A stretch of DNA of 64,000 nt from Gracilariopsis chorda. Its lineage: Eukaryota > Rhodophyta > Florideophyceae > Gracilariales > Gracilariaceae. Positions 13,000 through 26,355 of this stretch are shown one piece after another. Numbering within the stretch: the first letter of the stretch is position 1; every line of letters begins with the position of its first letter. The stretch lies in contig NBIV01000036.1 in NCBI GenBank assembly GCA_003194525.1, positions 186,001-250,000 of the forward strand. Reading direction: 5' to 3'. The notes below the pieces were generated by a model. That model was not told where the DNA came from. It saw nothing but the letters and a program-made list of their open reading frames with translations, and did not search any database. Both the position numbers and the translations under genes were made by a program.

Positions 13000-15900
13000 C
13001 ACCATTTGAAACCCCAGCCTTAGGACTGTTACTTGCGCAAGTACGCGTAAACGAAAAAAATGTAAAGTGTTGTTTGATAACGGATACGAAATCGGCTACC
13101 TTCCAATGCCTTTCGTTAAACGCGTGGGAATTCCAACATTCAAAACGATCTATCAAGCAGAGATGGCGAATGAATCAACTACCGTTTTAGAAGAGACTGA
13201 TAAAGATGGTGTCACATTGGAAATAGGACACCTCAAAGAGAAGAGACGGTTCGGCATCTGCCCATTGTACGGATATGACGCAATTATTAGGAACATACTG
13301 GCTTCAACAGTACAACCCCTATGTCAACCACCAAACCGATGTCATATCATTTCCCCACGAAAAAAAAGAAGTTGTCATTAGTGCAAAATGGAAACGAAGG
13401 AACAACATGACAACAATAACCACTATCAAGAAATGCATAAAGAAGAAGTTACCAGTATTTGTGGTTCTGTTACGCCCACAAAATAAACCACAAAATACAG
13501 AGGTACAAAAGCTCAACCCACAGTCGTTGTCAGGTGTATTTGAAGATGTATTTCCAGACCAACTCCTAAATGGCCTACCCCCGAAGCGAGAACAAGACTT
13601 TCATATCGACATACTGCCAGGTTCTACGCCACTCAAGAAAGGAGTATATCGAATTTCAGATAAAGGACTTACCGAACTACGTAAGCAGCTCAATGAAATA
13701 CTTTAACAGGGTTGCATCCGACCAAGTTCAAGCCCTTGCGGTCCATGCGTACTATTTGTCGCCAAAAAAGATGGAACACTGAGACTATGCATTGACTACC
13801 GAGGATTCAACAAACTAATGGTGACCAATACTTACCCCATACCCCGGATTGATGACGTATTCGATCAGCTAAGTGGCACTAGAATATTTTCAAAAAGAGA
13901 TCCTCGTTCAGGGTATCATCAAATAAGACTTTCTGAACAGTCAATCCAGAGAACAGCCTTCCGTACAAGATATGGTCAATTTGAGCTTCCTGTAATTCCT
14001 TTTGGTCTTATTAATGCACCAGCTTCATTTATGAGCCTGACGGGTACGGTACTGAGAGAATACATAGACGTGTTCGTCGTAGTATATCTAGATGACATTC
14101 TTATTTATAGTAAGAACAAAGAAGAACATTTGAAGCATCTTAGATGTGTACTCAACAAACTTCTTGAGCAGAAGCATTATGGGAAGCTTTCAAAGTTTGA
14201 ATTCATGAAGCCGAAATTTGAGTATCTCGGACACATTGTGAGTGCAGAAGGCGTATCCGTCGAAGCGCAAATGGTTTATGCAATCTTGAATTGGAGTACA
14301 CCTAAAACCAAGACCGACGTCCAGGCATTTCTGGGATTAGTAAACTACTACCGAAGGTTTGTCAAGCACTGTTCCGAAATATCGAAACCCTTGACCAAAC
14401 TATGTGGAAAATCTGGATTTGAACGGAGACAAGAACAAGGTGAAAGTTTTGATTCCTTGAAGAAAGCCATCATGAGAACCCCAGTACTAAGGCAATTTGA
14501 CCCAAAATTACCCATCATTGTTACTACCAACGCCTCTCAATATGTCATTGGAGCCGTTATGGAACAGGTTGAAAACAATGTTAAACGACCTGTAGCATTT
14601 TCATCAAGAACAATAAATGCCGCAGAACAACGTTACGCAGCCCACGAAATAGAACTCTTGGGAGTAATATACACGTTGACAACATGGGGAGTGTACCTTC
14701 ATGATCAAAAATTTACAGTTTCCACTGACCACTACCCTTTGAAGTATCTAGAATCCCAACCGAACCTGTCTCAGAGACAGGTACGTTGGCTCGAAAAAAT
14801 TGTTGAGTTTGACCTCTGTTTTCAGCCGATCAAAAGAAAGTCCAACGTTGTCGCAAATGCTCTTTCAAGATACCCAAAACACGCTGAGAACCCTGAACTA
14901 ATTATCCGTTTATTACTTCAGGAAGGAACTCTCAGAACCTCAAAAGTCAATGGTATATCCCAGATTGGTGAAGTATCCAAAAAGGATACGCGCGCATTCA
15001 TCAACAGATATATGAACGACAAGGAATACAGAAACCTCTACAGATCTTCGCAGGTCTCTTTCTACAAACAAAACGGATTTTTGTATAGGAAAGGACGACT
15101 CTGCGTACCAAACAGAGAAGTAAGACTAAAGATACTACAAGACTATAAAGATCAACGTATATCAGCTCATCTAGCATTTAAGAAAACATTAAAAAAGATT
15201 CGGAGACTATATTACTGGAAATCGTTAAGCCAAACGATTAAGGAATACGTCGACTCATGTCTGAAGTGTCAAGAAATAAAATCAGGAACCAAGAAACCCC
15301 AGGGTCAACTACAACCACTAACGCTTCCGAGAAAGAAGGGGGCCGACATTATAATGGACTTCATCACACCGCTTCCCAAAACGAAACATGGATATAGTGC
15401 ATTGTACGTGGTAGTAGGCCGCCTATCCAAGTTGATCAGAATTATCCCAACAACGTCGGATGTCGGTGCAGTCCAGACTGCAGAACTCTATTTTAATCAC
15501 GTATACAGACATCATGGCCTCTCCGAAGTAATTATCTTCGACAGGGACAACATTTTTTTGAGCAACTTTTGGGAAAGAACTGTTCCGTCTCGTTGGTACT
15601 AAGATCAGGACATTAACAGGATATCACCCACAAAACGATGGTCAAACCGAAGTAATGAACAAAAAAATTGAAGAAATGAATAGAGCATACGTGAACATTA
15701 AGCAATCTAATTGGGATGAACACCTCATAGAATTCGAAGTCACATAGAACTCGTCAGAGAACTCAACCACGAAGTTCACACCCTTCTTCGGAACGTATGG
15801 GGACCACCCAAGAGTACTACCGCTCGAGAACATCATTTAAGAAAATGATGCAGCTCTGAAGTTCATAGAAACCATGAAGCAAGCAACCATTGAAGTAAGA

Positions 15901-16370
15901 ACATAGATTGAAAAACAGAACCGTTACTTCAAGTCATACACCAATAAGAAAACGGTCCCCCTGCACATTCTAAGTGGGACAGAAAGTCATATTCTCCACA
16001 AAAAACTCAATGCGGACCACATGGGAAAGAAGTCCAAACTACGAATCCGATACTGTGGACCGTTCAGGATCACAGAAAAATTTAGTCCAGTAACATTTCG
16101 TCTAGAGTTGAGTCATACACTGACGTCAAAAATTCATTATGCGTTCCACGCTAGTGTTCTCAAGCCTTACCGAGAAGACAAATCAATTCTTTCCGACCCA
16201 GATCATCCCACCCCGGTAACATTGAAAAATGTGACAGAAGAAAATGAAGTAGAATGTATTTTCAACCACAGAAAACGGGCCAGACGATTACAATTTCTTC
16301 TCAAATGGCTTGGATACCCAAGTCATAAGAACACTTGGATGAATGAGAGAGACCTTACGAACTGCTAAGC
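13000..16370 (+). pseudogene. pol of chromovirus A (protease to chromodomain)
   Basis: The RT core lies in 13,700-14,300 with FGLINAPASFM and YLDDILIYS. RNase H follows (VTTNASQYVIGAVMEQ, then FTVSTDHYPLKYL). The integrase zinc-binding part contains CLKCQEIKSG near 15,270, the integrase core begins near 15,350, and a GPF-type module (YCGPFRITEKFS) is near 16,050. The chromodomain (VECIFNHRKRARR, LLKWLGYPSHKNTW) spans 16,250-16,360. The longest preserved part, 13,818-15,602, covers RT to integrase. Confidence 0.85.
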
Positions 16371-16443
16371 ACTTCTCCGGCAGTATAAAAAGGCGAACAG
16401 ACTCATACGCAGAAGGAACTAAGCATCCCCGTCTCAAGAAACG

Positions 16444-16855
16444 TTGAATATGAATCAGAACACCAATGTCAAAGACGCGAAAGAGTTTTACAACAATATC
16501 AACCTCGGCGGAAGATCTTTATACCACTGGATGCGTGAAATCACTGGCTTTGAAGCAATCAGGCTACGTCTTTGCTGCCGTTCTACACCAACGAGAATGA
16601 AATACTGCTGCACTGACTCTTCTTCAACTATGGTGGTGGAAGTCTGACGATTTTGGAAGATACGTTCGAAATGCACATCTTCTATTATATGGTCGCAGGT
16701 TATGGACACCTCACGGGTGAACGAAGTTTTACGGAGAAAATTGGTGAAATCCTGAACCGCTTCGAGGATGAAGGTCAAGTCCCATTCATCTTGGAACGTG
16801 AAACTCAGCGTGACCTGTTCCTCGTTCCTCCCGAATCTGGTTTTGTGAAAATCTA
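16444..16855 (+). pseudogene. Conserved post-chromodomain extension
   Basis: After the chromodomain and before the polypurine tract, two reading frames encode segments that recur in the independent copy at 54,523-54,996 on the minus strand. Shared words include FYNNINL-GRSL, FTEKI-EILN and VPPESGF. Conservation at protein level across two diverged copies suggests that the element family carries a real C-terminal domain or small extra protein here. No known domain was recognised. Confidence 0.55.
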
Positions 16856-16893
16856 AGAAAGTATTTGTCACGAGTCGGGTCGAATCTACTGTT

Positions 16894-16905
16894 AGGGGAG
16901 AGTGA
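16894..16905 (+). promoter_or_regulatory. Polypurine tract
   Basis: AGGGGAGAGTGA lies immediately before the right LTR. It is the expected plus-strand primer site for reverse transcription, and the same tract precedes the LTR of the minus-strand copy. Confidence 0.75.
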
Positions 16906-17557
16906 TGTTAGAATTAGTTATTATTTACATTTCTTAGAATATATTTGGCTCTAGCATAATTTGTAACGTGCAAAAACCAGCTAGTTTTATTCTACTCGAT
17001 CTGCTGAAGAAATCGGTTACCCATTTGCCATGCCAAACTGGCCTCAAAGCCGAGTTGACATGTTTGTGACACCTTGTCAATGTCACATGACAACATGTTC
17101 ATGACAAAGAAGTCTTGGTTGACCACGTAGTCATATTGGCCCTAACGTACACGTTGCCTACCACTCACAACGTTGGCAGACACTTCACACGGTAGGGCAG
17201 GGATCAAACGGTCATGGAAGATTGCCAAGGGAGTCGTGCCAAGTCATCACTGGCACCCTGGGTCCCTGCCAGATCATCCAGACCTTGTCTGATGACAAGA
17301 CATCAGCATTGATGGAATTTGCCAAGACATCAAACCACTAGATCTGGCACTGAACACGGTAAACCAGTTGCGTACGGAGGCCAGCACGAGCACCAAGCGT
17401 CATACCATTTAGCTCAGACGAATTTTCATCAACTAGTGGCACTGACAGAAGTAGAATAAAAACTCTGTATAAACCCCGATGGATGTTTCGAATTTCTAAC
17501 TCAGATCATCAACATTGACTTCCAACCAATTCAACCACTGCACCTCTGTTCGTAACA
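16906..17557 (+). repeat. Right LTR of chromovirus A
   Basis: Begins TGTTAGAATTAG and ends CGTAACA. It is the full-length partner of the left LTR, at about 91 percent identity by eye. Confidence 0.9.
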
Positions 17558-20500
17558 TTGTGGTGACGGAGATGCCTACCACTGACACACCTTCGGAGCG
17601 CTAGGCATTTCTTCTAATGTAAAAAAAGGCGACAGCAGTATGCAGTAACGGTGCGCTTGCAAGCAGTAGATACTCCCAGTAAGCCTGGATAGATTGATAA
17701 CCGCACTGTTAACTGCGCTCTTGTTCACCTTCGCCATCGAAGAGAAGAAATTACTTCTTATGTGTGCTAGAGTGCAGCATCCGGTGCATCAATTCAACCT
17801 TTCTGAAAAAGAAGTGCACTGGTTTCTCCCGCGTTACGCGGCCTTGACCGAGGCTGAACGCGTTCGCATACCATCGAAGATGTATTGATAACCCATGGGA
17901 TTTGTCGCAGCAGACGCACAGCGCATTAACGGGATGCAATCGGCACAATAAACTGAAGCCCCACTGTCTCACCCACCAAATGATGTAACCGGAGCCACTA
18001 TTGCAACAGATAAACCAAAGTAGTCACGAATCGAATGGGGGAGGTTCAAAGGAGTTAGGACAGCTCGAATCGACTGTGCACCCTCCGAAGTTTTGTCCCC
18101 CTCGCTTCCCGGTATGGGGGCCCAAGGTCCTTCTTAGACCATGAACTTCCGGTTCTACCGGAACACGAAAGCAGTTCGACTGCAGATGAAGTCGAGTACG
18201 GGGGCAATACTAGTGGTGGGGAAGAAGAATGGACTAATCTTTGCCAATGGCCAAGCTTAACTATAATGTCTACGCCGACATCGGCACCAATCCACACTTC
18301 TAATCACGACGTCTTGAGACACTGGATACTGTTCCAGGATTAAGCTTTATCTGAGTATCGGACCTTAGGTGTCTGATCAAACCCACATACGATGCGGACC
18401 ACTACCGGATACCCGTAATGTGAATTAGAAGACTCTGGATAGTCTGGGCACAATTCGAATGGTTATGTGCTTAGCAGACAATGTCGTCATATTCAAGTTG
18501 ATCGCCTGTGTGACATTGGCCGCCCAAATTGTTTTTACATGTGCTGACTATGACCATTCTGTGCAAGCAATCTGACCCCCTCTTCTGGAAGTGTAAATGG
18601 ATGATGGGAGCAAAGTCACAATTATTCGCAAACAACTGAGCTTGCTTCAAAGTCGGAGCCCTTGCCATCTTCCCAGAGTTGAGTAACCTGTCCGAAGATT
18701 AAGACCGCATGTGGGGTGAAGTTACCCCCGAAATCGCAAACGTGGGTTATGGTCACCACTCAACGAAACGACCTCATCGTGATTTAGAGTCTGTCTCAAA
18801 AGTGAAAACGTTATTGTATGCTCGCCGCTACGGGCGTTGTCCAGGTGCAGCCTGGCAGGCCCTTCAAGGTACTGGTGAGAAACTTTCTTTCTCACCTTGT
18901 GAAGTTACACAAAAACCATTTGGTTCCTGTGACCCTGCCACATCCGACGGTATTGGTACCAACGCACATATCCTTGGCAGGCGTATTTGGTATCTCGTTA
19001 CCAGACGATATAAATCCGCCTAGTACGGCAAACGAAGTGCAGCAAATATCCAAAAAAGGCCGAGAGACTGAAGTCATCATCATCTGTTGATGACGTGGAC
19101 CTTTCTCATTTACTGGGAAAACACAGGGAACGGTTACGCTCACTATCGCACAAGAACTCCTCTATGTGGTGTGAAAATCTGTGTGAATTCGCCCAATCCG
19201 AGCATCTTATTGAACTTGCTCTGGCCACGACGCTCGTTTCTCAACATACTTACTGAGTGCGGCCCGGAACGCGAGACATTGAACAGCAACCGGTAGAAAC
19301 CAAGTTTGCGAAGGGTGTCATTGACCCAGCTCCGTCAGCATCGGGCTCCCCAGGTGTTCTTGCACCCAAGGCTGATGGATCATTACGCTTATGGGTGCAT
19401 TACTTCCTATTGAATACAGTAACTATTCGGGACACATACCGGTTACCACGAACGGATAAATGCTTCGATAGCCTAGGTGAAACCACGGTATTTATAACGC
19501 TTCAAGCCCGTGAGGGATATTGGCAGGTATCCAACGGAGACGAAGACCCCGACAAGACGGCCTTTGCTTTCCACCCCGATCTCTATCAATTCAAGAGAAT
19601 GCCTTTTGCACTCACAAATGCTCCGGCCACCTTCCAACGTGCTCTTGACATTACCTTATCAGTACAAAAGTGGAATAGATGCTCGGTATACCACGATGAC
19701 ATCATCAATATCAGCAAGAACATGGAAAAACATTTCAGAAACGTTCAGCTTATGCTCAAGAGAATCCAATAAGCTGGAAACATCTGTAAGTTAAAAAATG
19801 TGAATGTTTCGTCAATAACGTGAGATATCTTGGGAAGATGATGAAGCTAAGACACATAGAAGTGAACGAAGCCTCGAAGCGGCCCTTGGAAAGGCAGTTC
19901 CCCTTAGGACACAAGCGGAACTGCGCTCCTACGTTGTCTCGTGTAACGTCTCTCGAACATTAGGTCCACCTTACTCGCGTATTGCAGCTTCGTTTACTGC
20001 ATTCTTGAAAAAAGGACAACCAACGCAGCTAAAAAAATAGTGAAAAGCCGAGATGAATGCGTTCGAATGCGCAAAGGGAACGCTGGTACCAGCACCATTA
20101 TTTGCAATTCCTGGAGACAGGCTCTTCTACGTCTTTCATACTGACGCAAGCGAGTGCCAAATGGGTGGTGCATTGTTCTAGGTTTACCCGGACGTGGAAC
20201 GTAAACCTATTGGCTACTGTTCAAGATCGCTGCAAACAGCAGAACGCAACTTCTCAGTGTCAGAAAAGGAATGCCTTGCAGTGGTATGGGCTCTCACGAC
20301 CCTCCATTCTTACCTTCACGTGGTACATTTCATCGACACTATGGATCATTCTTGTGTCCGTTGGCTTCTTTCAATATCGGACCCATTGGGAGACGTAATG
20401 AGCAAGCGCTTACAGCCTTCCGAATTTGACTTCAATTTGAAGTACAGAAAACGGTGCCCCAACGTACATGCCAATGCTCTCTTGTGGTTATAAACATTGG

Positions 20501-23500
20501 GAGATACCCAGCCGGAGTTTGACCATGAAATTCCCTGTTTCCTCGCTCAGGATAGACTGCTTCTGTACCACAGCTACGACGCTGAACATATGTTGTATGA
20601 AGAGCATGTCATGTCTTTGGACCTATTGATTGCGCAGTTCACCAGTGCGGACACGTCCGAGCAGTTTGAGGGTATCTTGTTAGAAAATTTCCTTCTTGAG
20701 TGACATGAACACGTTTTCTGCAGGCCAATATGCCCTTCTGAACGGGAGGAAATGGTTAACCTTATTGTCATAATGAACAAGAAGTATGAATTCGCACTTT
20801 TGCCGCTTGCATACTACTCTCACTTCTCTGGACATCCAGGCAGAACTATGCTCTCTGTTTCTATCAGAAAAGACTTTGATTGGACAAGACTTGCGATGGA
20901 CTGCTATGTTACGGCAAAGTTGTGCACATCACACCCAGAGAATCGCCTTAAGCTGTGGAAAAAGAAACGGCCTCTGAAACCATCCTAGGCTTAAGTCCCT
21001 TTGAAGTACGTCAGGATTGATATCCAGCAAGAGCTGATTCGCGCCAGGCGAGGACAAAAGTATCTACTTGTAATTAGGGACCACTTCCCGAAGCCAACAC
21101 GGATTGTTCCACTTAAGCAGATCCCGGTTGCGGTCATCGTGCAAGCACGCTTCACGGAAAGGCTTTACGTGTAAGTTCCAGTTGAATCTGCTATCATATA
21201 ATTGGAATCTATTCTTTGCGAAGTTCTTGCCAGATGTATGTCGCATTCTCTTTGTGAGAAAAGTGTTTACTACGACCTCCCACCTACAGACAAAAGAGCA
21301 GGCTGGGCGTTTTAATCACACACTTCTTGGCGCCCTTGAGCATTACGTCACGGGTCACCCCAAAGATTTGAATCTTTAGACAGATAAACTTTGCTACGCC
21401 TACAACAGGCAGGTACATTAGAGTACAAATATTGCTCTATTCAAGCTGGTTTTTTCTCTCCGCCTGCTGGCACTGCCATTTGCGCTCCAAAAAGTGAGCG
21501 AATGAGATTTGCCGGCAGAGGAAAAGCACCACCTTAAGCAGAGATAAAACCTGAGGAGACTTGTGGAGCGGGCTTCAAGGGAATTGAAAAAGGCCGAGGC
21601 CCTCTACAAGCGGCATTATTACGCTACTTTGCTTCCGATAATTCCGGATCTCTACGTTGGCCTTCTCGTCTCCTGTGGGAAAACCGAATGCTTTGCGAAT
21701 GACGCTAACTGGTTGGACATACCTCAGTGGTCAGTAGAGAAATTTTGTACAGATCCCGGGCGGAAGATGGGTTCGATGATCCAACGGTCAAAGTCAGGAG
21801 ACGCCGTTCGAAGGCTACGGATCCGTACGGCCAACTACATCAGGCGTGGTGAAGGAACACACGTAGAGTGTTGGTGGTCGAGTACTGCTGTAGAGTTACC
21901 ATGCGGGCTAGTAGAACAGGCTTGTGGGCAGTTTGTATCGCTAACTAGAACAATATACTAGACCTTTTGGTGGGATGGCGTCTGAAATTACTGAGGGTAG
22001 AGGCGCTGTACGCGCAGGCTAAGTAGAATCACGAGATACGCCACAGTAACACTGTGCGCAGCCCGCCATTATGGAGTGGCCCTGCGGTGCAGAATGCGCT
22101 GCCCTATCTACTTTAAAATATTAAGCAATACTAGGTATCGTTTTACAGGAATATCGGCATCTGAGACAATGACAGCACATTCCTCTCCCGCAAAATATTT
22201 CTACACGTGGCGCTTGTCACCTCCCTCGTTCAGATAACTGTCACCCGCTCCATATTCTTGATCTAGCCGTGCCTCAGGTACATTTTTGCCACCTGTGCAC
22301 CTTTCCCTTCTCTCTCCACCAACAAATCTTCTGCGACATCCGCCATCCGCTGCCAATGTATAGCAGTATGTAGGCTCGCTCTATCCTATCTTCATGCGTA
22401 TTGAACGGCCAACTTGGATGCATCTCAAGAGAAAGAAGAGAGCTCCAAAGAAGGTTCAAGCTATCCCCAGTGGTGCCTGGTCCAGTTAAGAGATTCCAGG
22501 TTTACTCGGAGACGGTTGTGATCCGTAGTGACGATGACGACGTCGAAAGAGTGTCATGCGATCTTTTACTGGTAACCCCCGATCCTGTCTGGGACAGAAC
22601 AACGGTACAAGTCACTCCTGCTCAGCGAGGGGAAGCTGCCTGTGTGACCACGGAACCTACAGTTGCGCCACAACCAATCAAAAGCCCGGAACTATCTGAC
22701 GGTCGGCCTCTCGGTCTAGCTGGCGCACAACTGCCACCCAAAAGCACTGTAAACCTGGAACCGTCTCTCATATATTCTTGAGGTGGCCACGTGGTGAAAC
22801 TTGTGCAGACAGGGTCAGGCACTGCCACTTCCACACGCGACGTCGCTGAAGGAAGTCCCAAGAACACCGTTTTTTGGTCAAATCAAGGTGAAGCAGACGT
22901 CGTTCCGTCTTCCCGTGGAAAGAGCGTTCTGGCCAAACATCCAGGACGCCGTGAGGAACGAGAAATCGCTGCTCACAGCATCAATGAATTCGAACAAGGG
23001 AGCCCAGCTCAGAGTGGAAATGAACTCCAAAGGGAGAAGTTCGTCAGCGCTGAACCGAGGTTGATGGATATCCAAGAAACGACCCCAGCGGTCACCGCCT
23101 CAATCGACCACAAATTTCTTAAACTGCTTCATCCGGAAGCGACCTCTAGCTTAACTCGGACCACACATGCCCCATCAGAAAAGAACATACTACGCATAAA
23201 AAAGGCACACTGGCTTCGTCTTCGCCGAATAGTTCGCATACCCCGTTCTAGCTTAAACGGGAGAAGTTCGGGAATATCTAGGGATCTACAGACGACTATG
23301 GGAGTTAAGGACACTACCGAGGGTTCTGTATATAGCCGTACCTCTGGGCACAAAAAAGACCATGCTACAAATGAGATCCCTTAGGGTCTCAACTGCGCGA
23401 AGGACTGGATCAGTACGTCATCCACCGCATTGTCGATAATGATCAAAAAGAGGATGGCTTTACAATGCGATATCGAGTACGATGGTACGGCTACCCGCAC

Positions 23501-23660
23501 ACAGCGGATGTTTGGCAGCCCATCGAAACCCTACCCTGGTTGCACGTTGTGCGTTATCATAGAAGGAAGAAGTTGCGGTTATTGGTGAATCTTGTAGACT
23601 CTCCGGTAGTATCACTAATTAAAATGATGGACGTGAAGGCAATAGAACCTTGATTTGGAA
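17558..23660 (+). mobile_element. Old Ty3/gypsy chromovirus B, 3' part
   Basis: A heavily broken Ty3/gypsy element. A stretch typical of the protease-RT linker (VQPGRPFKVLVRNFLSHLV) lies near 18,845. RT is at 19,257-19,772 (APKADGSLRLWVHYF, ALTNAPATFQRAL, VYHDDII). RNase H is at about 20,120-20,490 (YCSRSLQTAERNFSVSEKE), an integrase core starts near 21,000 (YLLVIRDHFPKPTRIVPLKQ), and a GPY/F-like module is near 22,490 (VVIRSDDDDVERVS). A chromodomain (YRVRWYGYPHTADVWQP) is at 23,420-23,560. There are more than a dozen breaks. LTRs were not found. Its gag may be the fossil at 8256-10,100, with chromovirus A inserted between. Confidence 0.75.
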
Positions 23661-23750
23661 TGGAAGGGACACCTCTTAGTGACAGGAAGGGAATTAATAC
23701 TGAATGCAATGTATCAGAGCTTCGATAAGTCCAAGTTTATTGGTCAGGTA

Positions 23751-24676
23751 TTACCCTAATCTATACGGAAGATTGTTTGCGAAGAAGTACCCCATGACAA
23801 ACGCTGGGATCCATGATTCTTGTCCCAGGTTGCGACGAAGTAGCCCAAGCACTTCAAGACAATCGCCGCGAACTAGGTTCTTTGTAATGCTGGCCTCTTG
23901 GAGGAATCGCCTCAAAAGCTCGAGCTCAGCCTCGTCGCTACCAGGAATTTGCTGATGTTGCTGGTAGTCCAAGCTCGCAGGTTGCGGAGCCACCGCAATG
24001 TCGCTTTCCGTCGTCGGAGCATCTGTTTACATTTCTTAGGGCTCCCTGACTTACTCGACGTCCTCTTCATCGAACATATAGTTCACCAAAATCGCTTTCG
24101 CCTTCAACACATACCCAGTGGCCTGTGTGGGAGCTTTCGTCCGCGGATTCTGCCTGGTAACGAGCTCGCTCGGATTTCACGTGCTGATGCATATATGGAT
24201 CATACGATATGAAGTCACCGGTTTCGGCCGTACGTGGTGTCGCAATGAACAACCAAGTTTTTCCTGCTGAGTAGCTGGCACTACAATTTGATTGTATTAC
24301 GAGCCATTCAGGAGCCATTTCAAAGTCAATATGCAGCAGCAGCAACTAATAAACTGAGCGCTTTGCTGCTGCTGCTCCTGCTGAATGTTTTAAATGGTAT
24401 GGAGGCGTTGCGCCAAATGATCGTTTTGAATGCACTTATGGGGGCATGCAAAGCCGTTTTGTGGCGCAACGCTTCCATGCAGTCAACAACACTCCTCTCA
24501 TACGCATTCAAATTCTTAAGATTGAGGTGTTGAGATACAGTAAGGAAGTGCATAACTATAGTGCTAGGTGTCCAGTCTGCAAGGTTTGGATCCATTTCTC
24601 CTATAATTGGAAATATTGGCCGTAATAACATTCCGAAAGTCTCGCGAAAGGTTTCGTAGCACATGTGAAGAAACAA
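23751..24676 (-). pseudogene. Decayed minus-strand coding pieces, unknown
   Basis: Three minus-strand frames in succession read like protein: 24,676-24,326 (includes VSQHLNLKNLNAYERSVVDC), 24,345-24,067 (acidic, ending GESDFGELYVR) and 23,993-23,751 (EAELELLRRFLQEASITKN, then DCLEVLGLLRRNLG). They could be exons or frame-broken parts of one dead gene, or cargo of the neighbouring Helitron. No family was recognised. The plus strand here is stop-rich. Confidence 0.3.
24399..24478. repeat. Short inverted repeat
   Basis: Arms at 24,399-24,415 and 24,462-24,478 (ATGGAGGCGTTGCGCCA and its complement) match at 16 of 17 positions around a 46-base loop. The repeat lies inside the decayed minus-strand coding region. 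Its role is unknown. Confidence 0.6.
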
Positions 24677-26355
24677 TCTGTAGTACCAGCCATTCCACCT
24701 TTCAAGTGTATCCTAATACGTTCAGGCTCAGCTCGGTAGATCTTCTCCCCACTCAGCGTCGTTCCACTTCTTTCTCATGGTTTGACCTTCTGTCTGTGAA
24801 AGCATACTCTAGTAGGATTCCAAAAAACCCAATTTTGTCACTGCGACTGAGTTTATTCAACATCTCGAAGTGAAACAGTGACAAAACAAAACTCTTTGTG
24901 AATTGTGACAAGCAACATGGGGCCGAACGTTCCGCAATGATTCTATTCCACCACCATACTGTCCACCGTGTCCTTAAAAACTTCTCTGTATGGCAAAGAT
25001 ACCCGCTGGGGTGGATGCAGACCTAAGATGTGGTGGAGATTGGGTTTTTCCAAGAGAGAAGACACTCTGAGAGAATGAAAAAGTGGAAGGAAATGACCTC
25101 CTACGGCACAGGGTAACCGCCTTCGACCGTTTGACGGACCAGATCTGATTACAAGGTGTGCAGTGACCTATCTGATGAAGTACGCTTTTAAGCAGCCTAA
25201 ATCTCAGGAGGTGGTGCTAAACGTGAGTGGCGCTAATGAGACAGCCACGGAGAAAATGCAGCAATGAGAGCTGCAGTCCCAGAACGACATTGCCACATAC
25301 ATGCGAGCACGTTTGGTGGGTGTCGTCAACGCAACTTAGAGAATTTTTGAGTTTCGACATGTGCAAACCATACCTAAAGTAGAGCGACTGGCCATTCACT
25401 TAGAAGGAGAGCCCATGTCTCTGCTGAGAGGTCCCATTCACATGCTTTCCGCATTGCAGTCGTCTACGATGCAGAGATACTTTGCAAGGCCCGAAGCATA
25501 TGAAAACCTCCACTACCTTTCTTATTTTGAAAAGTTGCGTTTGTACTGCACGCTTCCTGCACATGTGCCTCCTCAACACGATGGAGACCGTACTAAGGTG
25601 CCCACAGACGAATGTGATCCGTCCATGTACCGGGTAGAGCACACGGATGACGAGCAGTGCGTCGCAAGGACCAGAAATGTGTCAGCGTCCGACGTTGAGC
25701 TGTTTCCTTTTCGCTTGCTGCTCATGAATCATAGCTCTAGCTGTTACTAAGACGCAAAGAATTTCAATGGACTGCAGTATGGAACGTATCATGAAACGGC
25801 GATTGCAAACCGACAGCTCACTGACGGAACTGGGGCGGATATTGTGTTCCAAAAAGCAGTGCAGATCTACAGCACGACCTCTGAGCTACGACTTCTGGTT
25901 GTTAAATTATACCAACAAGGCCCAGACACAGAAAAATGGCCGCCGAAAACTGGGAGATGCTATGTAGAAACATACATACAGGCGATGAGGAGCAGCGAAA
26001 GCAAGAGATGTACCGGCGTGTGGTGGAGACCTCAGACCAACACGGTGGACGACTGCTACGAGATCACAGCTTCTTCTCCCAATACATACAGTAACATGAT
26101 GCAGCATTGACAGAAACCTATCGAGTGATAACAACTCGAGACGCGCGTGTGCCGCGAAATGCGTCAACGTTGTAATGAAGTTACGCCACCTTAAAGACTT
26201 GCGAACGAAAAATCAATGACACCGTCATTGCCGCATTAGAACAAATTCAAGCGCTGCAGGAGCGAACAAGCACTCCAGGAAGGGTGTTATTTGTGAAAAG
26301 ATCCACAGTAACCCGGAACATATACGTGCTCAACCTACTTCGCCATATCGCTTAG

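Larger units (their letters stand above)
10101..17557 (+). mobile_element. Ty3/gypsy chromovirus A, two LTRs
   Basis: An LTR retrotransposon of about 7.5 kb with LTRs of 654 and 652 bp. The order is an extra 5' reading frame, gag with zinc knuckle, protease region, RT, RNase H, integrase, chromodomain, a further conserved coding stretch, polypurine tract and right LTR. RT before integrase and the chromodomain place it in the chromoviruses. By eye the two LTRs differ at roughly 9 percent of positions, so it is clearly older than the element at 29.8-34.8 kb. The coding region has about a dozen breaks. No matching 5 bp target duplication was found at the two outer edges. A truncated relative lies at 53,894-57,114 on the other strand. 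Confidence 0.88.
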
